Assembly (NCBI GenBank): GCA_003049485.1
Contig: PYST01000013.1
Location: 62,001-126,000, forward strand
Length of the DNA stretch: 64,000 nt
Direction of reading: 5' to 3'
Source of the DNA: Ophioceras dolichostomum
Lineage: Eukaryota; Ascomycota; Sordariomycetes; Magnaporthales; Ophioceraceae
Shown: positions 9,702 to 19,400 of the stretch, in pieces
How positions within the stretch are numbered: the stretch's first letter is position 1
Layout: each line of letters opens with the position of its first letter
Translations under genes and position numbers: made by a program
Notes under the pieces: generated by a model
Databases searched by the model: none
Seen by the model: the letters and a program-made list of their open reading frames with translations, nothing else
Told to the model about the DNA's origin: nothing

Positions 9702-11237
9702 ATGGAAGCCGAAGCGCCCTCCGATACGACCCAGCCGTCGTCGCTGTCGTCGGCAACCCCACCAACGCCGGCGGCGGCACCCGTGGCGTCTGCTGCGTCA
9801 GATGAGGCTGTACCGTCATCCGCTGCGTCAGCGGCATCAACACAAAATGCGTCGACGGTGTCGACACAGCCGGCGGGATCCTCCGCATCCTCGGCGATAT
9901 CGTCCCAGCCTTGGCTCCCACATCTCGTACATGCGGGGTTAGCAGGGCCAGGACCTGCGACGACGGCGGCTACGACAGCTACAGCGCTGGCTGGCTGGGC
10001 ATTTCCCGCGACGCTGGGAGGGGGCGGCCAGCAGCAGCAGCAGCCGGCCCCGGTGATGCCGCTGCTTGCTGCTCGGCAACAACAGCAACATCAGCAGCAA
10101 CAGCAACCGTCTTCTCAGAGGTTGCAGCCTCCTCAGCAACAGCAACAGCACCAGCAACCTCCCCTCCACCAGCAGCAGCCTCAATCTCCTCCTCCCTCTT
10201 TAGACCCATCTCTCCCACCACCACCACCAGAAGAGCGCACCGAAGACGCGAACCGCCGCATCGTCGACGCGCGCCGCGTCCTGGAGGCGACCATGAGCAA
10301 CGTGGTCGACCGCGAGTTCCTGCCGCGGGCCGCGGGCCTGCACGAAGGGCAGAAGAGGCTGGAGCAGCAGTTCGCGAGCGTGGCGGCGACGGCGACGGCG
10401 GCGAGGCGCGTCGCGGACGAGATGGGCAGGTTCGTGGATCACACCAACAACCAGCTGAAGCCGTTCGGGAAGCTGGACCACTGGGCCGAGGTGCTAGACC
10501 AGCAGGTGAAGGGGCTGGACGAGACGCTGAGGTTGGTGAGGGAGAGGAATGAGAGGGGTAGGGTTAGGGAGGAGAGGGAGAGGGAGAGGGAGAGGGAGAA
10601 GGGGAAGGAGAGGGAGAGGGAGAGGGGGCTTGCGGTAGGTGCTGGGGGTGGGAGGGGAGATGGTGGTGGTGGTGGTGGCGATGATGAGTATGATGACGAG
10701 GGCAGTTGTGATTCTTGGTGTAGTTGTTCGGATTCGAATTGTTCGGTTCGTGATAGGGCGATGGGGAGAGAAGAGGGGAGGAGGAGGAGTGGGAGCGGGA
10801 GCAGAAGAAGTGGGAGTAGAAGTAGAAGCAGGAGCAGCGTGGGGATGGGGATGGGGATGGGGATGGGAAGTGAAAGAGGCGATGGTGACGGTGATGGTGA
10901 TGATGATGATGGGCCCGTCGATGAGTCGAGAGAAGCTGCTCTTGCGAGGGCGAGGGCTGGCAAACGCCCTGAAGGCGCCCCGTTGATGAGGGTGGTGGAT
11001 CCCTGCGACGTGCCGCTGCCTGATGAGACGGGGAGCCTGGTGGAGGAGACAGGCGTGGACGCCGAGGGCTCGACCTCCCAGCTGCCGCTGCCACTGCCAC
11101 TGCCACCGCCACCGCTACCTGGGTCTGTGGACACTAAGGCCGTCGGCCCAGCGTCAGGGGCCGGCGGCGGCCGCCTCAACCCTCTACGGAGACTGAAAAC
11201 CTGGCTGGGTGGTCAAGGGGGTCAAGTGGCCGCGTGA
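9702..11237 (+). CDS. BLOC-1 subunit 1 (GCN5L1)-like protein with long low-complexity arms
   Basis: A single exon encodes 511 aa from the first in-frame ATG. About residues 185-290 form a helical segment rich in heptad-like positions. Its end, GRFVDHTNNQLKPFGKLDHW followed by a WAEVLDQ...LDETLRLV pattern, resembles the end of BLOC1S1/GCN5L1 proteins. That family is a subunit of BLOC-1, a cytosolic endosomal sorting complex. The N-terminal 180 residues are Ala/Ser/Pro/Gln-rich. The C-terminal half holds charged Arg/Glu repeats, a Cys-Ser patch, an Arg-Ser repeat block and an acidic run. Such arms are not typical of short BLOC-1 subunits. The alternative is an unrelated coiled-coil protein. My match is from pattern memory, so the name is tentative. 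Confidence 0.55.
   Translation: MEAEAPSDTTQPSSLSSATPPTPAAAPVASAASDEAVPSSAASAASTQNASTVSTQPAGSSASSAISSQPWLPHLVHAGLAGPGPATTAATTATALAGWAFPATLGGGGQQQQQPAPVMPLLAARQQQQHQQQQQPSSQRLQPPQQQQQHQQPPLHQQQPQSPPPSLDPSLPPPPPEERTEDANRRIVDARRVLEATMSNVVDREFLPRAAGLHEGQKRLEQQFASVAATATAARRVADEMGRFVDHTNNQLKPFGKLDHWAEVLDQQVKGLDETLRLVRERNERGRVREEREREREREKGKERERERGLAVGAGGGRGDGGGGGGDDEYDDEGSCDSWCSCSDSNCSVRDRAMGREEGRRRSGSGSRRSGSRSRSRSSVGMGMGMGMGSERGDGDGDGDDDDGPVDESREAALARARAGKRPEGAPLMRVVDPCDVPLPDETGSLVEETGVDAEGSTSQLPLPLPLPPPPLPGSVDTKAVGPASGAGGGRLNPLRRLKTWLGGQGGQVAA
10571..10629 (+). repeat. GAGAGG purine repeat inside the BLOC1S1-like gene
   Basis: Tandem GAGAGG/GAGGGA units encode alternating Arg-Glu residues. The tract is all purine on the plus strand, hence prone to slippage and triplex-like structure. 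Confidence 0.85.
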
Positions 11238-11637
11238 TCATATCCTCGTGGATTTCTGCTGGCCAAAATGGCCTGTGTCGTCTGGGGAACTCCAGTCTGG
11301 GTTTCTTTTTGTGATTTTTGCGATTATTTTCTCTGCATAGCACACCAAGGTGGCACGACTTATGAGTTATGGTGGGATGATGCCATTGGGAATTTGGGTT
11401 ATGGGTATGACTTGGATAGGGCACATGCTGGAGAGGGAGGTGGTATATGACCTTGAGTCAGAACCTCTGGTCGAATGAGCATATGAATATCATGACTTGT
11501 TTTAAACACGTTATGTGACTCCCGTCCATCCGTCCTTGTTTTGTAAGGATGCTTCTTTACAGCCCTGAACCGGGCGATATGCCATGGATGGCTATTCTTC
11601 CTAATAATGCTTAGGGGTTTGGTCCTATTTACTCCTT
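11238..11637. other. Short tail-to-tail spacer, BLOC1S1-like gene / TSC13
   Basis: A 400-bp spacer between converging genes contains both 3' UTRs. I see no other feature. Confidence 0.5.
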
Positions 11638-12748
11638 TCAACTAAGCCCAGGAAGGAAAGTGTATCGCTTCTTCTTGTACTTGTCCGGGAAAAGCCGCCT
11701 GAGGTCCCTCTCCTTCTCCTTGGACCAAAGGCGCATGTACAAGGAGCCAATGCAGATGAACAGGACGGTAGCCCACGAGCGCGAGATGAGGATCACGCCA
11801 ACCCAGGTGAGAACCTCGAACATGTAGTTGGGGCAGGTCACGATGCTGCTGCCGATGCAGTTGGGGATCTTCTTCTCCGTAGAGCCCGGGGCGCGCAGGC
11901 CGGCGAGGTGGAGGTGGATCGAGATGTTGCAGAGTGAGCAGACAGCGAACATCCCGAGGCCCACGTAGTCGAGCGGCTCGAGGCCCGAACGGACGGGGCT
12001 GAGTAGGGGGACAAGGCCGAAGAGCTTGTAGCCGGCAGGGGCGTAGATGACGAAGGCCTGGATGAGCCCTCCAGGGACCCAGTAGAAGAAGGAATTGCGG
12101 AAGATGTTCCAGGCCGGCATGGTGTTGGCCGCGAAGCGGTGCACGAATAGCGTCTCGATCTCGCGCCGCACAAAGTGCAGCTGGATGAGCCCGAAGAGGA
12201 TCTTCTGGATGTCTGTGGCCGACGCCGCATCGGCGTCAGGGCCGTAGATGTAGGGCCGGCCCAGGAAGATGACGAGGTGGAAGAGGATGGGGCCGAGGTA
12301 CTCGATGAAGTAGACGGTTCTCCATCGCATCTGGAGGCCTGTACATATAGGTAAGGTTTGTATCCGCCATTAGCAATCAAGATGTGTGGAGGTACGTAGC
12401 AGCCTAGACCCAGCATTGCTAATGGTTCATAGGGAATTTCGCCGGAAGCTTGTCTTGTTCCTGCCGCACTATAGGGTGCTTACCCAGATCCTTCACTAGG
12501 AACTCCCCCTGCGAGACGACATTCTCGTTGTCCGCAATCCGCGATCTCCTGTCCTTGATGTTTTTGCTCGTGACCGGGTCGATCAGGCTGATGCGGTTAT
12601 AGTCTGATATCTTCGCCTGCTTCGCGATCGCGATTTTGGCGTCCTCAATGGTCGCCTCGCGAGGGACTTCGATCGAGGTGGGAAGGTGCTTGAAGCCCGT
12701 CTTGGCGGACCGGCTCCGCAGCTTGAGGGTTAATGTTTGCGCCGCCAT
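11638..12748 (-). CDS. TSC13: Very-long-chain trans-2-enoyl-CoA reductase, TSC13 type
   Basis: Two exons, 12748-12484 and 12338-11638, give 321 aa, close to yeast Tsc13 (310 aa). The 145-nt intron splits the Gly codon of the conserved DLG-LQ-RWR segment. The N-terminal about 80 residues are ubiquitin-fold-like. The remainder is the multi-spanning steroid 5-alpha-reductase C-terminal domain, with ETLFVHRF and CPNYMFEVLTW motifs. The enzyme catalyses the last reduction step of each very-long-chain fatty acid elongation cycle in the ER membrane and supplies sphingolipids. The Gln after DLGL (residue 91) and the Tyr of CPNYMFE are kept. The Lys expected before the RE/RL-ETLFVH segment is Arg (residue 146) here; see findings. 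The start at 12748 gives the expected MAAQTLTLK beginning. Confidence 0.9.
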
Positions 12749-13886
12749 TGCGCTCTCTTGTCGTCGCGTGCAGATGTGCACACTTCTGAAAGCAGCTCTG
12801 TTCTTATGACGCAAAAGGAGATGCCGTGTTACGTGTAGACTTCGCGCAGGGCAGGTGCTGATAATGAGTGTATGCAGAAAACTGCGTGGCCTTGTCGATG
12901 TTGAGGGTGACAGGCCGGGTCATTGAAAAAAAAATTGTGTTGAGCCCAGCTGTCTTTTTGGATCACTCACCATCAGTGACACTTGCCAGGGGTTCACAGC
13001 ATAAACCCCACAATGGTCGAGGCCTGCCGAGGCATTTGCTTCTTACAAGTTATTCTCATCGAATTAGTATACTACCTCTGTATCCGTACCTGTCACCCAA
13101 AGGCCTGGGCTTGGAGGAAATAAACCAATCGAGTTATTGCACGCATATCTTCGGTTGAACAGTCGTGGCAGATAGCTTGGCACTTCCTTGTTGAGGCATC
13201 TGTCTGTAAGACTGCTGCCACCCTGAGAGGGCTGGAATACTTCAGTCTCTAGGAGCAAGGAAAGTCTTGTTGAGATTTCATAGACTGTCTATGTAGTTTA
13301 CCTTTTTCATCTGACGACCAGTCATTTGTGCAGCACAATTCTTCACTTCGTGCTTGTGGTATTGGCCGCTCATTGGACCAGGCCATTGGGTTGCGAGACG
13401 ACTTTTCAGCTCCCAACTTTGAAGAGAGACCAAGGCCGCCTTATCTTATCAGCCAGCGGGCACACTCTTCTCTCGATGTGGGGTATGACTGCTGACATAA
13501 CACCAAATTTCCATGGCCCGTGCGCCATTGCTTAGGGCTCGATCCACCGTAGCCGGAAAAACTGCCCGCCCACCTCATAATTCACACAATTCTGGAGTGG
13601 TGAACTTTTCTCCCCACCACTTCTCGACATCGACGGCAGCCCATCCCGCGTTGAACGATTGCAACTGGTGAGAAGCTCGATCATCAGGTACGTGCTGAGA
13701 TCTCTGGCAGTCCGAATTGCTGAATCTTTGGCAATTTTGTCCGTTGGGTGAATTTCTGTGCTGGTCTGCCAGGTCCACCAGTGGACTCGCGACATCCCCA
13801 AAATTGCTGGAAACTTTCATCTGTGTTGAGAGCCTTGCAACTGACAGTGTACTTCTCTTTCTCTTTCTTGAGCAGAAACCGCAATC
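12749..13886. other. Divergent intergenic region, TSC13 / RPS8
   Basis: This 1.1-kb region separates outward-facing TSC13 and RPS8 and should contain both promoters. Its right end holds the RPS8 5' leader with a probable intron, listed separately. No additional coding region is convincing. Confidence 0.5.
13688..13875 (+). other. Probable 5'-UTR intron of RPS8
   Basis: A GTACGT donor at 13688, a branch-like AACTGAC, a polypyrimidine tract and a TTGAGCAG acceptor ending at 13875 define a 188-nt intron. It ends 11 nt before the RPS8 ATG. Leader introns are common in fungal ribosomal protein genes and can affect expression. Predicted from signals only. Confidence 0.6.
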
Positions 13887-14634
13887 ATGGGTATTTCACG
13901 AGACTCTCGCCACAAGCGCTCCGCCACCGGTGCGAAGCGCGCCCATTACCGTGCGTTCGGACCCGTCCCTTGACAAGGCTACCGAGGAGGATCTATGTGC
14001 GGCTGGAGCGCGTTTAGGTTGGGAACGCCGGGAGACTAGGGGGTTGTGAAGGAGAGCTGTGTTTCTGACGTTTGAACGACGACGAATAGGCCAGAAGCGT
14101 GCCTTCGAGGCTGGTCGCCAGCCCGCCAACACCCGTATCGGCGCGAAGCGAATCCACCTTGTCCGCACCCGTGGCGGCAACACCAAGCACCGGGCCCTGC
14201 GCCTGGACTCGGGCAACTTCGCCTGGGCCAGCGAAGGCGCGACCCGCAAGACCCGCGTTATCGGCGTCGTCTACCACCCGTCCAACAACGAGCTGGTCCG
14301 CACCAACACCCTCACCAAGAGCGCCGTTATCCAGATCGATGCCGCCCCCTTCCGCCAATGGTACGAGGCCCACTACGGCCAACCCCTCGGCCGCAGACGG
14401 CAACAGAAGACGAAGGATGCGGCTGAGGAGGTGAAGAAGAGCAAGAGCGTGGAGAAGAAGCAGGCCGTGCGCTACGCCGCCACCGGCAAGGTCGACCCCG
14501 CGATCGAGAAGCAGTTCGAGGCCGGTCGTCTGCTGGCCGTCGTTGCGTCGAGGCCCGGCCAGTCCGGTCGGTGCGACGGCTACATCCTGGAGGGCGAGGA
14601 GCTGGCTTTCTACCAGAGGAAGCTGCACAAGTAG
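13887..14634 (+). CDS. RPS8: 40S ribosomal protein S8 (eS8)
   Basis: Exons 13887-13950 and 14090-14634 give 202 aa. The protein starts MGISRDSRHKRSATGAKRAH, the conserved eS8 N-terminus, and continues with RIGAKRIHLVRTRGGN and VVYHPSNNELVRTNTLTKSA. The intron (13951-14089, 139 nt) has a GTGCGT donor and a CTGAC branch candidate, and splits an Arg codon. eS8 is a structural protein of the small ribosomal subunit made in the cytoplasm and assembled in the nucleolus. Full length for the family. A leader intron lies just upstream. Confidence 0.96.
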
Positions 14635-16423
14635 AGAGGATGGGGCGTGGGGCTGCCGTGACGAGGAGGATGAAAGGAGAAGGAAGGAAATAGAAGCGGC
14701 GAGGACATGGTTTTTTCTGCTTTGGTCTGGTGGGTGTTCAGGTCTCTCGGTGCCTCCCATTTTGCTGGATTTTGTAGTTTCCCGGAATAAGGTACATCAT
14801 TCAGCCTGCTTCCCTCTTCCCCCTACTGCCTGCCACCTATTAAAGGTGTTGGCCGCTTCCTTATTTGCATTGCAAACCGGGAGGATTTTCGGGTCGGTCA
14901 ATAAAAATCCAACAGTGATTCTGCGAACATTATTAGGTGCTCGCCTAGCCTCCCCTGCTCGTTCCTACAGTTAGCCTTGCTCTAAGTTCGTGGCTGATTG
15001 TAGATGATTCTAATCGTTTCGTCACCGGTTTTTTTTGAGGGGGTATGAGTGTGGCGGTTCATCTGGCCTCAACACAAGGCTGACATCCTGAGTCTCATTC
15101 TTCGAGAGTCTAAACTCTACTCTAAACGCGAGGTATCCGTCAGTCAGCGGCTTTTTACGTCCGACAAACTTGTAAGGAAGTACATGAGCCCGACTCTCGA
15201 GTGTAGGGACCGGGGTTGTGATCTGATTGCCCTGCATATCAGGACATCCCCAAAATGGAGGATATGAAGTGCGTTTGGGCAGTGAACGTGAAATGAAAAC
15301 CAAAACCAGTCAAACAAGGTCGTTGGGGGAAACATCGAACGAACTCGGCTTGGGTTTATAGCCAGCAATAACGTGGTTGGTTCTGGTTCTTATTCCTCGC
15401 TACGTATATCCCGGCGCTTAGGCTACTGACGAAGCTCTCCTGACGCCTGGTCGGGAAGAGTTGCCTCGACTGACCAAGACCGTAAGAAAACGGTGACAAA
15501 CAGAGATGAAACTCAAACAAGTTGAGTGATCCATTCACTGCGTAGGTACAGGTAGGTTCTAGCCATTGATGCCAGCCCGCTCATCATGCGTGGTGCTCCG
15601 TACTTTCACTGTGAGCTCTGTGACCCTGTACAGCAACCGCCGAGCATCGGTCCTTCTGGACACTGTGACTGGTGTACCTTGTCCCCAAAATCCCACAGCA
15701 CACCTGTCGAGGTGGACCCACCTTGCAGAGCTTTGCCGTCATCCACCAAGTAGACATTACGCAGATGCTCCAACTTTCTGGATCTTGTCGTTACCAACGC
15801 AACAAACTTCTCATCGACAGTAGTACTCGTCTCGACTCACCCAAGGTGCCTCACTGTCCTCCAGAGAGGCGCACCAGTTCACGCGCAGTACTTTTGTTCA
15901 CGGACAGGCGACGACTGGTTCGACAATCTGCACTTGTCTGGATCTTTCCAAAACTTGCTCCGAGGCTACCTTCTCACCACTGCCACACGATCCGATTATC
16001 CCCATCGACCTCACCACCACCCGCGACCCCACCTCCGCCAGAAGATTCGACGCGCTTCCGCGCCCGCACTGAGCTGTTGAGCAGATCCAGGTCATGAGGC
16101 TTTCGTCGTGAGACACACAGGCCACGAATTCTCTCGCCAACGACCGCGCCTGCCTTCCGCGTCTTGCCCTTTGTGGTTCTCGAGTCGTGAGCCTTGCCGG
16201 AGCTGAAAGTCCGAACTTGCCTGTCGGTGCCTACCGTAGGACTCGAGTCACCCCGATAGACACCATATCTTCTTCCGCGACCCATCCACTTGGCCCAAGC
16301 ATTCTAGCAACTTTTGGGCAAACTCTAGTCAACGAGCCCAGGCTGTCGTCGCGACAGTGATCTGAGGGCTGTGGTGGGGGAACCTCCATTTTCTTCTGCG
16401 GCTTTGCCGCCCCAGCTTTCAAG
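14635..16423. other. Noncoding region between RPS8 and TOM1
   Basis: This 1.8-kb region holds the RPS8 3' UTR, then the promoter and 5' leader of TOM1. The part just before 16424 is pyrimidine-rich. Several short frames are open but none shows a recognisable protein. Confidence 0.5.
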
Positions 16424-19400
16424 ATGGGAAAGATCGTAAAGGCTCTACAGCCAAAGCACAAGGAGACGATGGTAAGTCAATCAAGCCTCGATATGCTTCA
16501 GTTTCTCGAGGTGCTCGAGTTGCCCAGTCCGGCCATGCCGCTGTTTGCTAACTTCCCTGTCCCCCTCCTCCAACAGTCTACCTGGCTGAAGGGCTATGTT
16601 TCCGCTGTCGCGGATGCGCCCCTACCCAAGATACCAGAGCTCCTCCGCGACTTCCCAGTGTTGTGGCCCTTCTCGCGCGGCGACCTGTATCACTGGATCC
16701 CCCTCCTGAACCGATTCGACAACATCTTGGAGTGCTTTTGCGCGACCTATAGCCTCTCCGACGGACCACAGCGCAGGGACTTCACTTGCGAGATCCTTCT
16801 CAAGCAGGGAGCTCCTGTGGACTACCGCGATGACCACACCTGGACGTCATCCGAACTGGAGGCTCTAGGCTACGGGGGAGAGGGCGATAGCCAGCTTGTG
16901 GTTGCCGTCCTGAAGTTCAGCAGCCAGCTTCTGGAGCACTGTGGAAATAGGAGCATCTACTCGTCCAGTGCTCATCTGAACGATCTCCTCAACTCCACCT
17001 CGCAGTCTGTTCTCCGGGCTACCTTGGAAGTCGGAATGGAGATTGCGCAGCGGTACCAAGCGTCCGTTAAGAAAGTGGCGCACGTCTCTAGATCTATCGG
17101 TGCCGCTCTTCTCGCGAGCCACTACAACGTCGACCTTGACAGGGTCCTCCAGCTCTCACTGCCCTTCGTCAAGACTCCAATATTCAACCTCACAGCCGAC
17201 TCCCTGCCGCCTACCACCCCGACCCCGTCAAGCGTGAAAGGCAAGGAGAAAGCGCACAGCTCGGGGCCCAAGAGTGCGACCTCGATGTACGCGAATGACC
17301 TCGTCGCGTTGGCCACTCCCGACCATCGGGATGATGACCGATGGAGCGGCTGGGGAGACGTCAAGGTCACCTACTACCCGAAGCCGAGCAGCCAACCCTC
17401 GGTTGCACCGCCTCAATCACACAGCTCTGCCGAACGTTCGCAGTCGAACATGCCGGCCACTCCGACGCCTCTGCGGAGGAGCAGCACCATGGGTCATCAA
17501 CACCGAAGCCCACGCGCAGAGCGTTCCTCTGGGGACGACGCTTCTCCGTCGTCACAGCCCGTTCTGGGATCTTCGGCCGCCGAAGAGGTCGCCACAAAGT
17601 CTCCGCATAGGACCTTTGAGATTCCCCAGTCTGCCGTCTTGTCCACCCCCATCTACCAACTGCTCTCACGATGCCCCGCGGACATGCCGAGGTCCACGCG
17701 CTTCGAGGTGCTCACCCGCATTCGAGTTGCCAAGGCGCTTCTGGGCTCGGCAGCCGAACGGCAGGACGCGCTGGCCGTCCGTCTCCTGGCTATCGCCAAC
17801 CTGGCGTACATTCACCAGGAGCCTGCCTTCGTGGAGAAGGTGCTGAAGCAGGACAATGACGAACCCCGGCGGTATCAGCTCGTCTACCAGCTCGCTGAGC
17901 TCGTCCACCCCGTGGCTGACGGATCCCCCGGCATTCCTTTGTGGATGCAGGCCATCGCCTTCCAGCTCCTCGAAGCCATCGCGGGCTTCGGCCAGAAGCA
18001 CTCGGATGTGCTGTCGGCCCTGAATGCTAACGTAAACCATGGCGTTCTTCTTTACGTGATCCGGAAAGCTGTAGCCGGCATGCACGAAGGGTCTGAGGAC
18101 GGGATGTCGATGGAGCAACGGATAGAGGCCGACCAGTGGCGCCGCAACCTATTCGCTCTCACGCTGCACATGTCTATCAACGCGCGTTTTGGTAACGATA
18201 TGATCGCGGCGGGAATTATGGAGCACCTCGTCGAGATTCTCAGCATCCGCTCCCAAGTCGCAGAGCGGCATCATTCCACTGCTCTTGGATTCCTGGACGG
18301 ACTAATCTACAACTATCACGGTGCCTTCCAGGTCTTCGTGGATGCCAAGGGCCTGGATAGAATTTCCGAGTTGACCGTGGACATTGTCCACAAGGCGACG
18401 CGCATGGTTGAGGACCACCAGGGAATGCCCCCCGATCAGCGCTCAAGCACAGTCGACTACGAGATCCCGTTCTACTATCAACAGACTCTTAAGTGGCTGC
18501 TGAAGTTCTACCATCACATAATGACTGCGTGGTTCTCCTTTGGCGGCAACACAGATCGCCTCCTGCGGAATCTGGTGGACAACTCTGCGCTTCTGCACGC
18601 CATCAGGCACATCATCGAGCACATGGACTCCTTCGGCTCGGTCGTGTGGACGAACACGGTGACCATCCTCAGCGATTTCATCAACAACGACCCGACCAGC
18701 TTCGCCGCTCTGATGGAGTGCGGCCTGATCAAGAGCTTCTTGGAGAGTCTGACTGGGGATGAGCTCCCAGCGGAGAAGCCGGAGCCGACCGAACCAGCCG
18801 CCCCTGCTAACGATGCCGGTGATGCCGATGCCGCAGACGCCGACGCCGCTAGTGGCAGTGGCGATGACGAGCCATCGTCGCCTGAGTCTGATGCCTCCAT
18901 AATCTTTGAAGCCGACACTCGGCCCCACCCACCGACCCAAGAAATGCTCGCGGCTCCACGCAAGAGTCCGCTTGCCCATGGTATCCTCGCCTCTTCCGAA
19001 GCTATGGCCATCATCCCGACCATCCTCAACGCGATCTCTCTCAACAATACAGGCATGAAAATGGTCGTGTCATCGCGCGCCCTCGACAGCTATTTCGAGA
19101 TTTTTGAGAGCCCCAGCCATATCCTCATCCTGGCCAGTGACCACGAGCTTGCCTCTAGCATTGGCAGCAGCTTCGACGAGCTCGGTCGTCATCACCCATC
19201 CCTCCGAAGCTCGATCTCCCATGCTGTCTTGGACATGGTGGCTCGTGTGGTCTATCTCGGCAAGCAGAAAGCGGTCAAGTGGGGGTGGGGCGCGAGCCTA
19301 TCCGTGCCTGATCCTTCCGGTGGCTCGATTGCCGCCGATGAGGCACTCCCGGAGAAGTTAGGTCTCGTTACTCCCGGCGGCGACGCCCAGGACGAGGGCC

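Noticed and set aside
10554..10568. Telomere-like GGGTAGGGTTAGGG
   Set aside because: It is a short part of the purine-rich coding repeat in the BLOC1S1-like gene, with only about one and a half units; not a telomere or telomerase RNA template.
6513..12748. Secondary-metabolite cluster around the FAD monooxygenase
   Set aside because: Neighbours are SOG2, a BLOC-1-like protein and TSC13; no synthase, transporter or Zn2Cys6 regulator is present.
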